From contig CAWEOP010000002.1 in assembly GCA_963810755.1 (NCBI GenBank), positions 124,001 to 188,000 on the forward strand: 64,000 nt of DNA. Reading direction: 5' to 3'. The translations under genes were made by a program, and so were the position numbers. This DNA is from FEN-1219 sp963810755. Lineage in GTDB: Bacteria; Pseudomonadota; Gammaproteobacteria; Steroidobacterales; Rariloculaceae. Below are positions 38,141 through 46,264 of this stretch, piece by piece (position 1 is the first letter of the stretch; every line of letters starts with the position of its first letter). Under the pieces are notes generated by a model, which saw only the letters and a program-made list of their open reading frames with translations, was not told the origin of the DNA and did no database searches.

Positions 38141-38963
38141 TTATCGCACCCGATAGCGCTGATTCTCCAGGCAGACGAACTCGAGCAACTCCTGCTCCGG
38201 CATGATTTTCTGATTTACGCGCACGGTCCAAGGCCGGGTGTACACCTTTGGATCGTCGATCGTGACGTCGATCTCCATCCGTCCATAGGTCGAACGGCGA
38301 AAGCGCTCCGTGATCCTCGCGGCGTCGGTCAGCGGAGTGCCGAACACGTCGAGCCAGCCGTCGTCGCGCAGTCCGGCCGTCTCGACGACGAGCGTGTCGC
38401 CGTCCCAATGTCCGACGGAGTAGCCGTACCACCACGGCTGCGGGTCGTCCGTCGGCAACTCGCGGCCGTCGGTAAAGACCTGGCGAACGCCCATGCTCGC
38501 TTCGTAGAGGATCACGAGCACGTCGCGTGTCTGGATGAATTTGCGCGGAGCGCCCTGCGTGTGAAATTGCAGGATGCCCATGGGTAGGCAGGCGGCTTCG
38601 GGATTGTCCTTGCCGTTCGCGTCGCGCCGCGCTTTGAGCAGTGCCTCGCCCTCGGGTTTGAACGGCAACCCGTCTTTGATGTTCTGTGCAACGTTCAAGA
38701 ACCCGGCCACCGGCGGGCCGTCGGGCGGCGGAGGCGGCGCAGGTTGGTTCGGGCCACCGCCGATCGCGTTGGCGCCCTGCCAGACGCCCGAAAGGTCCGG
38801 CTTGCCGTCCGCCGTGCGCGGCGCCGGCGCGTCGAGGTCGGGCGCGCCGTCGTTGCGTGTGCGGAGTTGCCTTGCTCGGATGCGGTGCCCATTGCGCGAG
38901 TGCGGGCTGAAGTCCGAGCGCGCCGAGCGCAGTCACGAGCGCCCAGACGACAAGTGCCTTCAT
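38141..38963 (-). CDS. Secreted protein of unknown function, GHWDGDTLVVET family (one frameshift)
   Basis: From the minus-strand ATG at 38963, MKALVVWALVTALGALGLQP forms a signal peptide ending ALAQ. The frame changes near 38875, and the second frame carries APRTADGKPDLSGVW, the usual opening of this family. Later motifs are YGYSVGHWDGDTLVVETAG, DAARITERFRR and a C-terminal EQELLEFVCLEN. Total length fits one extra base; the corrected protein has about 273 residues. It is distantly related to the protein at 3624-4949. It shares a transcript with the SDR gene (20 bases apart) and is divergent from the DUF6152 gene at 39078. Function is not established. Confidence 0.72.
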
Positions 38964-39077
38964 AACGAGTGGGATCCCCGACCCTGCGTCTCGATCTTGA
39001 TTCTCGAACGGACGGCTCAGGGTATCATTCTCGATCGTCGCAGCGCAGACCGCGGCGCGACGGGGGAAGCACCACTG

Positions 39078-39497
39078 ATGAGGATGAAGTGTCTCGCGCT
39101 TTCGGCGGCGCTTGCGTTGAGCTCTGCGTTGCCCGCGAGGGCGCACCATTCGTTCTCCGCAGAATACGATCGCGACAAGCCGATCTCGCTGACCGGCACC
39201 GTCGCGAAGCTCGAGTGGACGAATCCGCACGCGCGGATTTACATCGACGTGAAGGATGAGGCCGGCAACATCGTGAACTGGGACTTCGAGCTCGGGCCGC
39301 CGAACGGCCTGATGCGCCAGGGTTGGAACCGCAACTCGCTGCGCGCGGGTCAGGTCGTGACGATCAGCGGTTTCCTGTCGAAGGATGAGCCGCACGTCGC
39401 GAACGCGCGATCCGTATTCCTGCCCGACGGGCGCCAGGTGTTCGCGGGTTCCTCGTTCGACACGGAGTCGGCGGGCGAGCCGGCCCTCGCGAAGTAA
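39078..39497 (+). CDS. DUF6152 family periplasmic protein
   Basis: The 139-residue product starts at the ATG at 39078 (a second ATG lies two codons on). The signal peptide should be cut after ARA, leaving a mature N-terminus HHSFSAEYD. The core reads LTGTVAKLEWTNPHARIYID, with the conserved NPH and a terminal D. GQVVTISGFLSKDEPHVANA follows. This is the most typical of the three family members in the window. It is the first gene of a probable three-gene operon with the Rieske protein (12 bases on) and a PQQ dehydrogenase. Its role is unknown; copper binding by the mature N-terminal histidines is a testable inference. Confidence 0.84.
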   Translation: MRMKCLALSAALALSSALPARAHHSFSAEYDRDKPISLTGTVAKLEWTNPHARIYIDVKDEAGNIVNWDFELGPPNGLMRQGWNRNSLRAGQVVTISGFLSKDEPHVANARSVFLPDGRQVFAGSSFDTESAGEPALAK

Positions 39498-39509
39498 CGT
39501 TTCCACTCT

Positions 39510-40136
39510 ATGACGATGAAAGGTCCGCACGATTCGGAACTCTCCCGGCGAGCACTCGGCCGCCGCACCGTGCTCCGCGCCGGTTGCGCCGTCGCGCTCG
39601 CGCGCGCTTGCCGCGCGCGTGCCGACGAGACCGACGAGCGCTCCATGCCGCCGCAGGCCGGCGACGCGCTCGCGTTCGCGTTCGGCCCGGCAGCGGGCAC
39701 GGCGATTGTCCTTAGCGATCTCGTGATCGGCGCGAAACAGACGCTTGCGTATCCGCTGAACCGAGCAACGGGGCTCGTGCGCGACGGTACGCGTCTGAAC
39801 CAGCTGATCGTCGTGCGCGTCGATCCGAGCAAGCTCGCGACGGACACTCGAGTGCGCGCCGCGGACGGAGTGGTCGCGTATTCGGGCGTGTGCTCGCACA
39901 CGGGTTGCGACGTGACAGATTGGATCGCCGCCGCGCAGCACTTCAAATGTCCGTGCCACGAATCAGAGTTCGATCCGAGCGACGCCGCACGCGTGGTCTC
40001 GGGGCCGGCGCCCTGGCAGCTCGCCGCGCTGCCGCTGAAAATCGTCGACGGTGCGCTCGCGATCGCGGGGCCGTTCGAGGGCAAGGTGGGTTTCGCGCAG
40101 CCCGGGCTGGATCCGTTCGGCCCGCAACCACCATAG
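39510..40136 (+). CDS. Tat-exported Rieske [2Fe-2S] protein
   Basis: The 208-residue product has a twin-arginine-like leader (GRRTVLRAGCAVALARA). The Rieske boxes are complete: CSHTGC with Cys128 and His130 as ligands and Cys133 for the disulfide, and CPCH with Cys147 and His150 as ligands and Cys149 as disulfide partner. No other domain is present. The length and Tat leader resemble arsenite-oxidase-type or bc1-type Rieske subunits, yet no molybdenum subunit or cytochrome b gene is near. It lies 30 bases before a PQQ dehydrogenase and 12 after a DUF6152 gene, which suggests that it relays electrons from the dehydrogenase. Confidence 0.87.
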   Translation: MTMKGPHDSELSRRALGRRTVLRAGCAVALARACRARADETDERSMPPQAGDALAFAFGPAAGTAIVLSDLVIGAKQTLAYPLNRATGLVRDGTRLNQLIVVRVDPSKLATDTRVRAADGVVAYSGVCSHTGCDVTDWIAAAQHFKCPCHESEFDPSDAARVVSGPAPWQLAALPLKIVDGALAIAGPFEGKVGFAQPGLDPFGPQPP

Positions 40137-40166
40137 TTGTCGAAAGTCGTCACAAGAGGGGAAGCC

Positions 40167-41879
40167 ATGCTCGACCGCACCTTGCGAAACGCGCTTGCGC
40201 CGTTCGCACTGCTCGTCTCGTTGGCCGCGACTGCGCAGCCCGCTCGCGAGTACAGCGCCGTCACCGACGCTCGGCTCGTCTCGCCCGAGGCGCGCAACTG
40301 GCTCATGTACCGGCGCACTTACGACTCGTGGGGCTATAGCCCGCTCGACAAGATCACGACGCGCAACGTCGGCAACCTCGTCCCCGTGTGGAGCGCGTCG
40401 ACCGGGACGACCGAGGGGCATCAGGCGCCGCCGATCGTCAACGACGGCATCATGTTCGTGACCACGCCGTTCAACCAAGTCCTCGCATTCGACGCGAAGA
40501 ACGGCGATCTGCTGTGGCGCTATCGCCGGCAAATGCCCCCGGACATTCGGATGGGTCATCCGACCAACCGCGGCGTCGCGCTGTACGGCGACAAGGTGTA
40601 CATGGCGACGTCCGACGCCAAAGTCGTCGCGCTCGACGCGAAGAGCGGCAGTGTGGTCTGGGATGTCGCCGTCGAGGACTACAACGGCGGCTACTACATG
40701 ACGCTCGCGCCGCTCGCGGCACGCGGCAAGATCATGGTCGGCGTCTCGGGCGGCGAGCGGGGCATCCGCGGCTTCGTCGTCGCGCTCGACGCGCAAACGG
40801 GCAAAGAGGCGTGGAAGACCTACACGATCCCGGGTCCCGGTGAGCCCGGCAACGACACGTGGCCCGGGGACTCGTGGAAGACGGGCGGCGCACCCGTCTG
40901 GATCACGGGCAGCTACGATCCCGAGCTCGGAATCACGTACTGGGGCACGGGCAATCCGGGCCCTTGGACGGGCGATCAGCGGCCCGGCGACAATCTCTAT
41001 ACGAACTCCGTAGTCGCGCTCGACGTCGAGACCGGCAAGCTACGCGGCCATCACCAATATCACTGGAACGACTCCTGGGATTGGGACGAGGTTTCGGCGC
41101 CGCTGCTGATCGACTTGCCGCGCGACGGCCGCACCGTGCACGGGCTCGTGCATCCGGCGCGGGACGGCTATCTCTGGTTCCTCGAACGCGCGGCGTCCGG
41201 CATCTCGTTCATTTCCGCGCGGCCGTACGTGACGCAGAACGTGTTCACGAGTGTCGACCCGCGCACGGGGCGTCCCGCATACGATGAATCGCACAAGCCC
41301 GCCGTCGGTCACAAGGTCACGTTTTGTCCGTCGCTCTGGGGAGGTAAGGACTGGCCGCCCGCAGCCTACAGCCCCAAAACGGGCTACCTATACATTCCGG
41401 CGAACGAGAACCTCTGCAGCATCATGGAAGGCGAGGAGGTCGAGTATCGACGCGGCCAACAATTCACGGGCGCTGTTGCGGATTTCTCGGTCGCGGAAGG
41501 CGCGGACCACGTCGGCGAGCTCCAAGCATGGAACCTCAAGACCGGCGAGCGCGCGTGGACCCACGAGTTCGAGTCCCCGAACTGGGGTCCGGTGCTCACG
41601 ACGGCGGGCGGGCTCGTGTTCGAGGGCGGCACGACGGACCGGTATTTCCGCGCCTTCGACGCCGCGAGCGGCAAGCAGCTGTGGCAGCACCGGACGAACT
41701 CCGGCATCACCGGAGTACCGACGACGTTCGAGGTGGACGGCGTTCAGTACGTCGCCGTGCAGTCCGGCTGGGGCGTCGACGCGCAGGGCATGACCGGGCG
41801 GATCGACCGCGCGCGCGGCACCGACACGATCGTGCCGCAAGGCGGCGTTGTGTGGGTGTTCGCGCTCAACGCGAAGTAG
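40167..41879 (+). CDS. Secreted PQQ-dependent alcohol dehydrogenase, XoxF/ExaF-like active site
   Basis: The ATG at 40167 follows AGAGGGGAAGCC. The 570-residue product has a short leader (LLVSLAATAQ) and a complete eight-bladed PQQ propeller with no heme domain. The active-site loop reads HWNDSWDWDEVS. Asp305 is the expected catalytic base and Asp307 is the extra acidic residue that marks lanthanide-using enzymes such as XoxF. The vicinal Cys pair is absent (GHPTNRGVAL at that place). It is the third gene of the DUF6152-Rieske-PQQ set, so the Rieske protein may be its electron acceptor. Substrate specificity is not readable. Confidence 0.86.
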   Translation: MLDRTLRNALAPFALLVSLAATAQPAREYSAVTDARLVSPEARNWLMYRRTYDSWGYSPLDKITTRNVGNLVPVWSASTGTTEGHQAPPIVNDGIMFVTTPFNQVLAFDAKNGDLLWRYRRQMPPDIRMGHPTNRGVALYGDKVYMATSDAKVVALDAKSGSVVWDVAVEDYNGGYYMTLAPLAARGKIMVGVSGGERGIRGFVVALDAQTGKEAWKTYTIPGPGEPGNDTWPGDSWKTGGAPVWITGSYDPELGITYWGTGNPGPWTGDQRPGDNLYTNSVVALDVETGKLRGHHQYHWNDSWDWDEVSAPLLIDLPRDGRTVHGLVHPARDGYLWFLERAASGISFISARPYVTQNVFTSVDPRTGRPAYDESHKPAVGHKVTFCPSLWGGKDWPPAAYSPKTGYLYIPANENLCSIMEGEEVEYRRGQQFTGAVADFSVAEGADHVGELQAWNLKTGERAWTHEFESPNWGPVLTTAGGLVFEGGTTDRYFRAFDAASGKQLWQHRTNSGITGVPTTFEVDGVQYVAVQSGWGVDAQGMTGRIDRARGTDTIVPQGGVVWVFALNAK

Positions 41880-42212
41880 CGGCTGCCAGGCGTCGGCCAC
41901 GGTAGCTATTCGAGAATCACTCAGTCGGCGGCGCGATACGCCGCCGGCGGGCCTCGCGTGAGCTGGCTCCCCATACGCAGGACGCCGTTCCAAGATCGCG
42001 AATATCCGGCGCTGAATGATTAATCGCGGGGCAAGTTGGCCGGCCCGCGCCATCGCGTTGAAGTTTGCGGGGCGCTCAGCTGCAGCCACGCTTTCCGCGC
42101 GTCACGCTCCTCCTAGTCTCGCAATCCGTTCGAATCGGACGCGAGGATCACGATGATCCGGCACGGACATTGCACGGAGGTTCGCGTCCCTCCGTAACGC
42201 AGGAGAAACGAC
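41880..42212. other. Intergenic region with two stem-loops
   Basis: No gene is recognised in these 333 bases. A perfect 7-base stem (GGCGGCG at 41927-41933 with its complement at 41939-41945, loop CGATA) follows the PQQ dehydrogenase by about 50 bases. It has no T tract, so it is at best a weak or Rho-assisted end. A second stem (GGATCA at 42145-42150 and TGATCC at 42154-42159) lies about 55 bases before the DUF4168 start and could be an operator or leader hairpin. The DUF4168 gene has a CAGGAGAAACG ribosome binding site. Confidence 0.4.
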
Positions 42213-42587
42213 ATGGAACGTTCATTGATCGCTCTCGTCGCCATCGCCTCGGCCGCTACCGTCGGCCTCAGCGCAAGCGCCTTCGCTCAAGAACCTGCTG
42301 CACCGCCGCATTCACAGGAAGCGGTGCCGCAAGTCTCCGACGCGGAGATCCAGACGTTTGCCGATATCTATGTGGACCTCCAAGAAACGGCGAGTAAGTA
42401 CGAAGCGCAAATGACCGCCGCCAAAACCGAGCAAGAAGCTCGTGACGTGCAGACTCGGATACAGGCGGAGAGCGTGGCATCCGTGTCCAAACGCGGTTGG
42501 ACGCCCGAGCGTTATCTGGCGGTCGCTGAAGCCATCAACGCCAACCCCGCGCTTGTCCAGAAGGCCCGGCGACTAATCGAGAGGTGA
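42213..42587 (+). CDS. DUF4168 domain-containing secreted protein
   Basis: The 124-residue product has a signal peptide ending SAFAQ near residue 26. The mature part is helical: VSDAEIQTFADIYVDLQETA, then a coiled stretch with KYEAQMTAAKTEQEARDVQT, then RGWTPERYLAVAEAINANP. This order (FA..Y, long helix, G.T...Y..IA.A...NP) is the DUF4168 pattern. The family is periplasmic and of unknown function. The gene is monocistronic. Confidence 0.8.
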   Translation: MERSLIALVAIASAATVGLSASAFAQEPAAPPHSQEAVPQVSDAEIQTFADIYVDLQETASKYEAQMTAAKTEQEARDVQTRIQAESVASVSKRGWTPERYLAVAEAINANPALVQKARRLIER

Positions 42588-42951
42588 TCGCGCTGCTCGA
42601 GAGCGAATCGGCGGCCGGCGCGGGCTGAGACTGCGCCGGTCTCCCGATCCTCCTCCGACCTCGCTCGTCGGACACGATCGATCATCGGCTTGATCGGAGT
42701 TGAGGGCGGCAGAGCGCCGCGGCGCGACGAGCACAAGAGACACCACGGTTTGCGTAGCACTCACTACGCGGCGCTCCACTCGTCCGCGCGAACGCCGGAG
42801 TGCGAACGCTCGCGCCCGAATGAACGCTGGGCGAACGCCGCGGGTACTCAGTAAGACTGGGCGATGCGGACGCCCGGCGCGTTCTTGCGCGCCAACTCCC
42901 CGCGGAGGTGGCATCCTGTCGGCTCCGGGTCACGCGAAAGGAACTCGACGA
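42588..42951. other. Intergenic region upstream of the type III PKS operon
   Basis: No convincing gene is present on either strand. A perfect 6-base inverted repeat (CGATCA at 42679-42684 and TGATCG at 42691-42696, six-base spacer) may be a regulator site for the operon that begins at 42952, or may be chance. The first operon gene has a GAAAGGAACT ribosome binding site at 42937-42946. No clear sigma-70 promoter was found. Confidence 0.35.
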
Positions 42952-44011
42952 ATGTTCTTGAGAGGTTTGGGCACCGCACACCCGGAACGCCGCTACACCA
43001 AAGCGGACTGCTGGGAGAGCTTCCAGAAGTCGCCGTGGTTCGAGCAGCTCGACCGGCGCTCGCGGACGATCGCCGAGATGGTTCTGCGCGGCGACAACGG
43101 CATCGAAGCGCGCCGGCTCGCGCTCGCGTCGCTCGACGAAGTATTCCAGATCGATCCCGATACGCTGCACGCTCGATTCATCGCGCACGCGCCGCGGCTC
43201 GCCGCGCAGGCCGCGGAGCGCGCGCTTGCGGACGCGAGCACCGAGCGCGGCGCGATCGACGGCCTCGTCGTGAGCACCTGCACCGGATATCTCTGCCCCG
43301 GGCTCAGCGGCCACGTCGTCGAGCAACTGGGCCTCGCGCGCGACTTGCGCGCGTTCGACCTCGTGGGCCACGGCTGCGCGGCCGCGTTGCCCAATTGGCA
43401 GATGGCCGATGCGCTGCTCGCTTCGGGTCAGTGCGCGAACGTGCTATCCGTTTGCGTCGAGGTCAGCAGCGCCGCGATGTACCTCGACAACGACCCCGGC
43501 GTGCTGATCAGCGCGTGCCTGTTCGGCGACGGCGCGGGCGCCGCCGTGCTCACGGCCGACTGCCCGCCGGACAAGCGGCGCGTCGAATGCAAAGCGATCG
43601 GCTCGCTTCTGAATCCGGGCGAGCGCGAGGCGCTGCGCTTCGAGCAGCGGCGCGGCATGCTGCGCAACGTGCTGACGCGCCCCGTTCCGCGGCTCGCGGC
43701 CGAGCACGCCGAGCAGGTGCTCGACGGCGTGCTCGACGACGCCGGCCTCAGCGCGCGACGAAATCGACACGTGGATTTGGCACGCGGGCGGCCGCGACGT
43801 GCTGCTCGCGCTGCGCAACAAGCTCGGGCTCACCGAGGGCGACGTGCGCTACAGCGCGGCGATGCTGCGCGAGTTCGGCAACTTGAGCAGCGCGTTCGTG
43901 TACTTCGTGCTCGAAGCCGCGCTCGCGGATCGGGCGCGCGGCGGCTGGTGGTGGATGTCGTCGTTCGGCGCGGGGTTCAGCTGCCACGGCGCGCTGCTCG
44001 AGGTCGCGTGA
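42952..44011 (+). CDS. Type III polyketide synthase (chalcone/stilbene synthase family; one frameshift)
   Basis: The ATG at 42952 follows an AAGGA site. The catalytic triad of type III synthases is complete: Cys142 in VGHGCAAALPNW, His277 in WIWHAGGRDV and Asn310 in FGNLSSA. The His-to-Asn spacing of 33 equals that of plant chalcone synthase. The frame breaks near 43757 (AGCGCGCGACG) and one extra base explains it; the corrected protein has about 352 residues. These enzymes condense malonyl-CoA onto an acyl starter, and bacterial members make alkylresorcinols, alkylpyrones or tetrahydroxynaphthalene. The following methyltransferase and flavoprotein recall the srsABC phenolic-lipid operon of Streptomyces. 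Confidence 0.83.
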
Positions 44012-44740
44012 ACAACGCATCGACGGAGCTGGCGAGCGAGAGATTCCCGCGGCGCGTGCTGCCGGAGCTGCTCGACGAGCTGCCCGCGGACGATCCGCGC
44101 GCGGTCCGCTCGCGCCGCGATTTGCGGCTCGTGAATCGGATCATGGGCGCGAAGGCGGCGTTGCTATGGGCACTCGATGCAGCGCGCGTCGACGCTCCGC
44201 AGCGGATCGTCGAGCTGGGCGCAGGCGACGGCAGCATGGCCCTGCGGATCGCGCGCGCGCGCGCGCGCGCATGGCCCGGCGTGTCGCTGACACTGCTCGA
44301 CCTCAACCCCGTCGTGGGTGCGCAGACGCTCACCGCGATCCGCAAGCTCGGCTGGGAAGTCGACGTCGCGGCCGCCGACGCGCTCGAGTGGCTCGCGCGC
44401 ACCCGCGGCCGCGAGCTCGGTGGTGTTCGCGAATCTGTTCGTGCATCACTTCGACGGCGAGCGCCTCGAGCGCTTGTTCGCGGGTATCGCGGCGAACGCG
44501 CGGCTGTTCGTTTGCTACGAGCCGCGGCGGTCGCGACTCGCGCTCGTGGGCAGCCGCCTGCTGGGGCTCATCGGCTGCAACGACGTCACGCGTCACGATG
44601 CGGTGGTGAGCGTCCGTGCAGGGTTTCGCGGCGACGAGCTGTCGCGTGTCTGGTGCAGCGCGCAACCGAGCGGCTGGACGCTGCGCGAATCGCCTGCCGG
44701 TCCGTTCGGCCATTTGTTCGCTGCGAGTCGCGACGCATGA
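44008..44740 (+). CDS. SAM-dependent methyltransferase of the PKS operon (one frameshift)
   Basis: The GTG at 44008 overlaps the PKS stop (GTGA). SAM motif I is VELGAGDGSMALRIA (about residues 68-82), followed by LTLLDLNPVV. The frame breaks near 44412 (CCGCGAGCTCGG) and continues ASSVVFANLFVHHFDGERLE to a stop at 44740; one extra base explains it. The corrected protein has about 243 residues. By position it should methylate the polyketide ring or a hydroxyl, as SrsB does in the Streptomyces srs pathway. That parallel rests on gene order and fold. Confidence 0.78.
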
Positions 44741-45981
44741 GCGCGCGTTACGACGCGATCGTGATCGGCGCCGGCGTCGCGGGCGCGACGGCGGCCATCT
44801 TGCTGGCACGCGCGGGCTGGTCGGTAGCCGTGATCGAGAAGTCTTCGTTCCCGCGCCGCAAGGTGTGCGGCGAATGCATCGCGGCGCCGAACCTCGGGCT
44901 GCTCGACGCGCTGGGGATCGGCGCCGAGCTTACGGCGCTCGCGGGCCCACCGCTCGAGCGCGTGGCGCTATTCGTGGGCGACCAAACGGTGATCGGGGAC
45001 TTGCCGCCGTTGCCCGGCGCCCACGCGCCGTGGGGCAGGGCGCTCGGCCGCGACCGCCTCGACGCGCTGCTGCTGCAACGCGCGCGCGCCGCCGGCGCGG
45101 CGGTGTGGCAGCCGTGCACTGCGAGGGAAACCGTGCGCGACGCGTCGGGGTACGTGTGCCGCATCGTCGCGGGTGAGACAGGGCTCGCGGAGGAGCTGCA
45201 TGCGCCCGTGCTGATCGCGGCGAACGGCTCATGGGAGCCCGCACCGATTGGCGCTCAGCACCGCGCGCCCGCGAAGCCGTCGGATCTGTTTGCGTTCAAG
45301 GCGAACTTCACGGACGCGGCGCTCGCGCCGGGGCTGCTGCCCGTGCTCGCGTTTCCGGGCGGCTACGGCGGCATGGTGATCGCCGACGGGGGACGCCTGA
45401 CGCTCGCGTGCTGCGTGCGCCGCGATCGGCTGCGCGAATGGCGCGCCGCGACACCGGGCGCGGCCGGCGCCGCCACGCAGGCGCTGCTCGAGGAGTCGTG
45501 CGCTGGCGTGCGCGCGGCACTGCGCGGCGCGCGGCGCGAAGGCGCGTGGCTCAGCGTCGGCCCTATTCGGCCCGGGATTCGCGCGGCGTGGAACGAGCAT
45601 ACGGGCTTCGCCATCGGCAACGCGGCCGGCGAGGCGCATCCGATTCTCGGCGAAGGGATCAGCATGGCGATCCAATCGGCGGCGCTGCTATGCCGGCAGC
45701 TCGGCGCACACCGCGCCGACGCTTTGCGCGGCGACCATGCGCCGATCGCCAAGGCTTATGCACGCGCGTGGCGCCGGCAGTTCCGCTCGCGGATCCGTTT
45801 CGCCGCGCTGCTCGCACAGCTTGCGATGCGGCCCGGCCGCGCCGCCTGGCTGTTGCCGGTGCTGCGGCGTTGGCCGACACTTTTGACGGCCGCCGCGCGC
45901 GTCGGCGGCAAGGTGCGGCCGGTGCCGGAGTTTGCACCGAACAACGGGCTCGGCACGACGCCGGCCTACAATGGCTCATGA
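44737..45981 (+). CDS. FAD-dependent oxidoreductase (geranylgeranyl-reductase/hydroxylase family) of the PKS operon
   Basis: The ATG at 44737 overlaps the methyltransferase stop (ATGA). The 414-residue product has the FAD dinucleotide motif GAGVAGATAAILLARAG near residue 12 and a KVCGECIAAPNLGLLDALG segment. The second FAD motif is EAHPILGEGISMAIQSAALL. These features fit the group containing aromatic hydroxylases and geranylgeranyl reductases. In this operon, hydroxylation of a phenolic lipid toward a quinone, as for SrsC, is the most likely role. Reduction of a polyene chain is the alternative. A basic C-terminal stretch may contact the membrane. Confidence 0.82.
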   Translation: MSARYDAIVIGAGVAGATAAILLARAGWSVAVIEKSSFPRRKVCGECIAAPNLGLLDALGIGAELTALAGPPLERVALFVGDQTVIGDLPPLPGAHAPWGRALGRDRLDALLLQRARAAGAAVWQPCTARETVRDASGYVCRIVAGETGLAEELHAPVLIAANGSWEPAPIGAQHRAPAKPSDLFAFKANFTDAALAPGLLPVLAFPGGYGGMVIADGGRLTLACCVRRDRLREWRAATPGAAGAATQALLEESCAGVRAALRGARREGAWLSVGPIRPGIRAAWNEHTGFAIGNAAGEAHPILGEGISMAIQSAALLCRQLGAHRADALRGDHAPIAKAYARAWRRQFRSRIRFAALLAQLAMRPGRAAWLLPVLRRWPTLLTAAARVGGKVRPVPEFAPNNGLGTTPAYNGS

Positions 45982-46000
45982 CCCGCACGGAGGACGATCC

Positions 46001-46264
46001 ATGAAGCCCACCTTCGACGTGCTCCGTGAAATTCTCGTCAAGGACTACGAGCTGGCTGCGGAGCGGCTCACGCCCGAGACGGCGCTCGCCGACATCGAGC
46101 TCGATTCGCTCGCGCTCACGGAGCTGATCTTCTCGCTCGAGGACGAGTTCCACGTGACGGCGACCACCAACGGCGCCGGCTTCACGACGCTCGCCGACGT
46201 CTCGAGCTACATCGACCAACTCGTTGCCGAGCGCGACAACGCGGAGCCGCGGGCAAGCCCATGA
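46001..46264 (+). CDS. Acyl carrier protein of the PKS operon
   Basis: The ATG at 46001 follows CGGAGGACGATCC, 19 bases after the flavoprotein stop. The 87-residue product has the phosphopantetheine site in DIELDSLALTELIF, with Ser36. The flanks show the normal four-helix ACP pattern (TFDVLREILVKDYEL and TLADVSSYIDQLV). It ends by overlapping the ketosynthase start. A dedicated ACP is unusual beside a type III PKS, which normally uses CoA substrates. It may deliver a special acyl starter made with the adjacent ketosynthase. Confidence 0.86.
   Translation: MKPTFDVLREILVKDYELAAERLTPETALADIELDSLALTELIFSLEDEFHVTATTNGAGFTTLADVSSYIDQLVAERDNAEPRASP

Noticed and set aside
37305..39959. An 884-codon minus-strand frame covering SDR and beyond
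   Set aside because: Only the part from 38120 down encodes the SDR. The rest reads antisense to the DUF6152 and Rieske genes and is low-complexity Arg-rich sequence.
42145..42159. Perfect hairpin GGATCA-CGA-TGATCC as a terminator
   Set aside because: No T tract follows, and it lies upstream of the DUF4168 gene; noted only as a possible leader or operator element.
42700..45981. One long open frame that would fuse the type III PKS, methyltransferase and flavoprotein
   Set aside because: The PKS and methyltransferase C-terminal parts lie in other frames with conserved motifs, and each gene has a normal start overlapping the previous stop.
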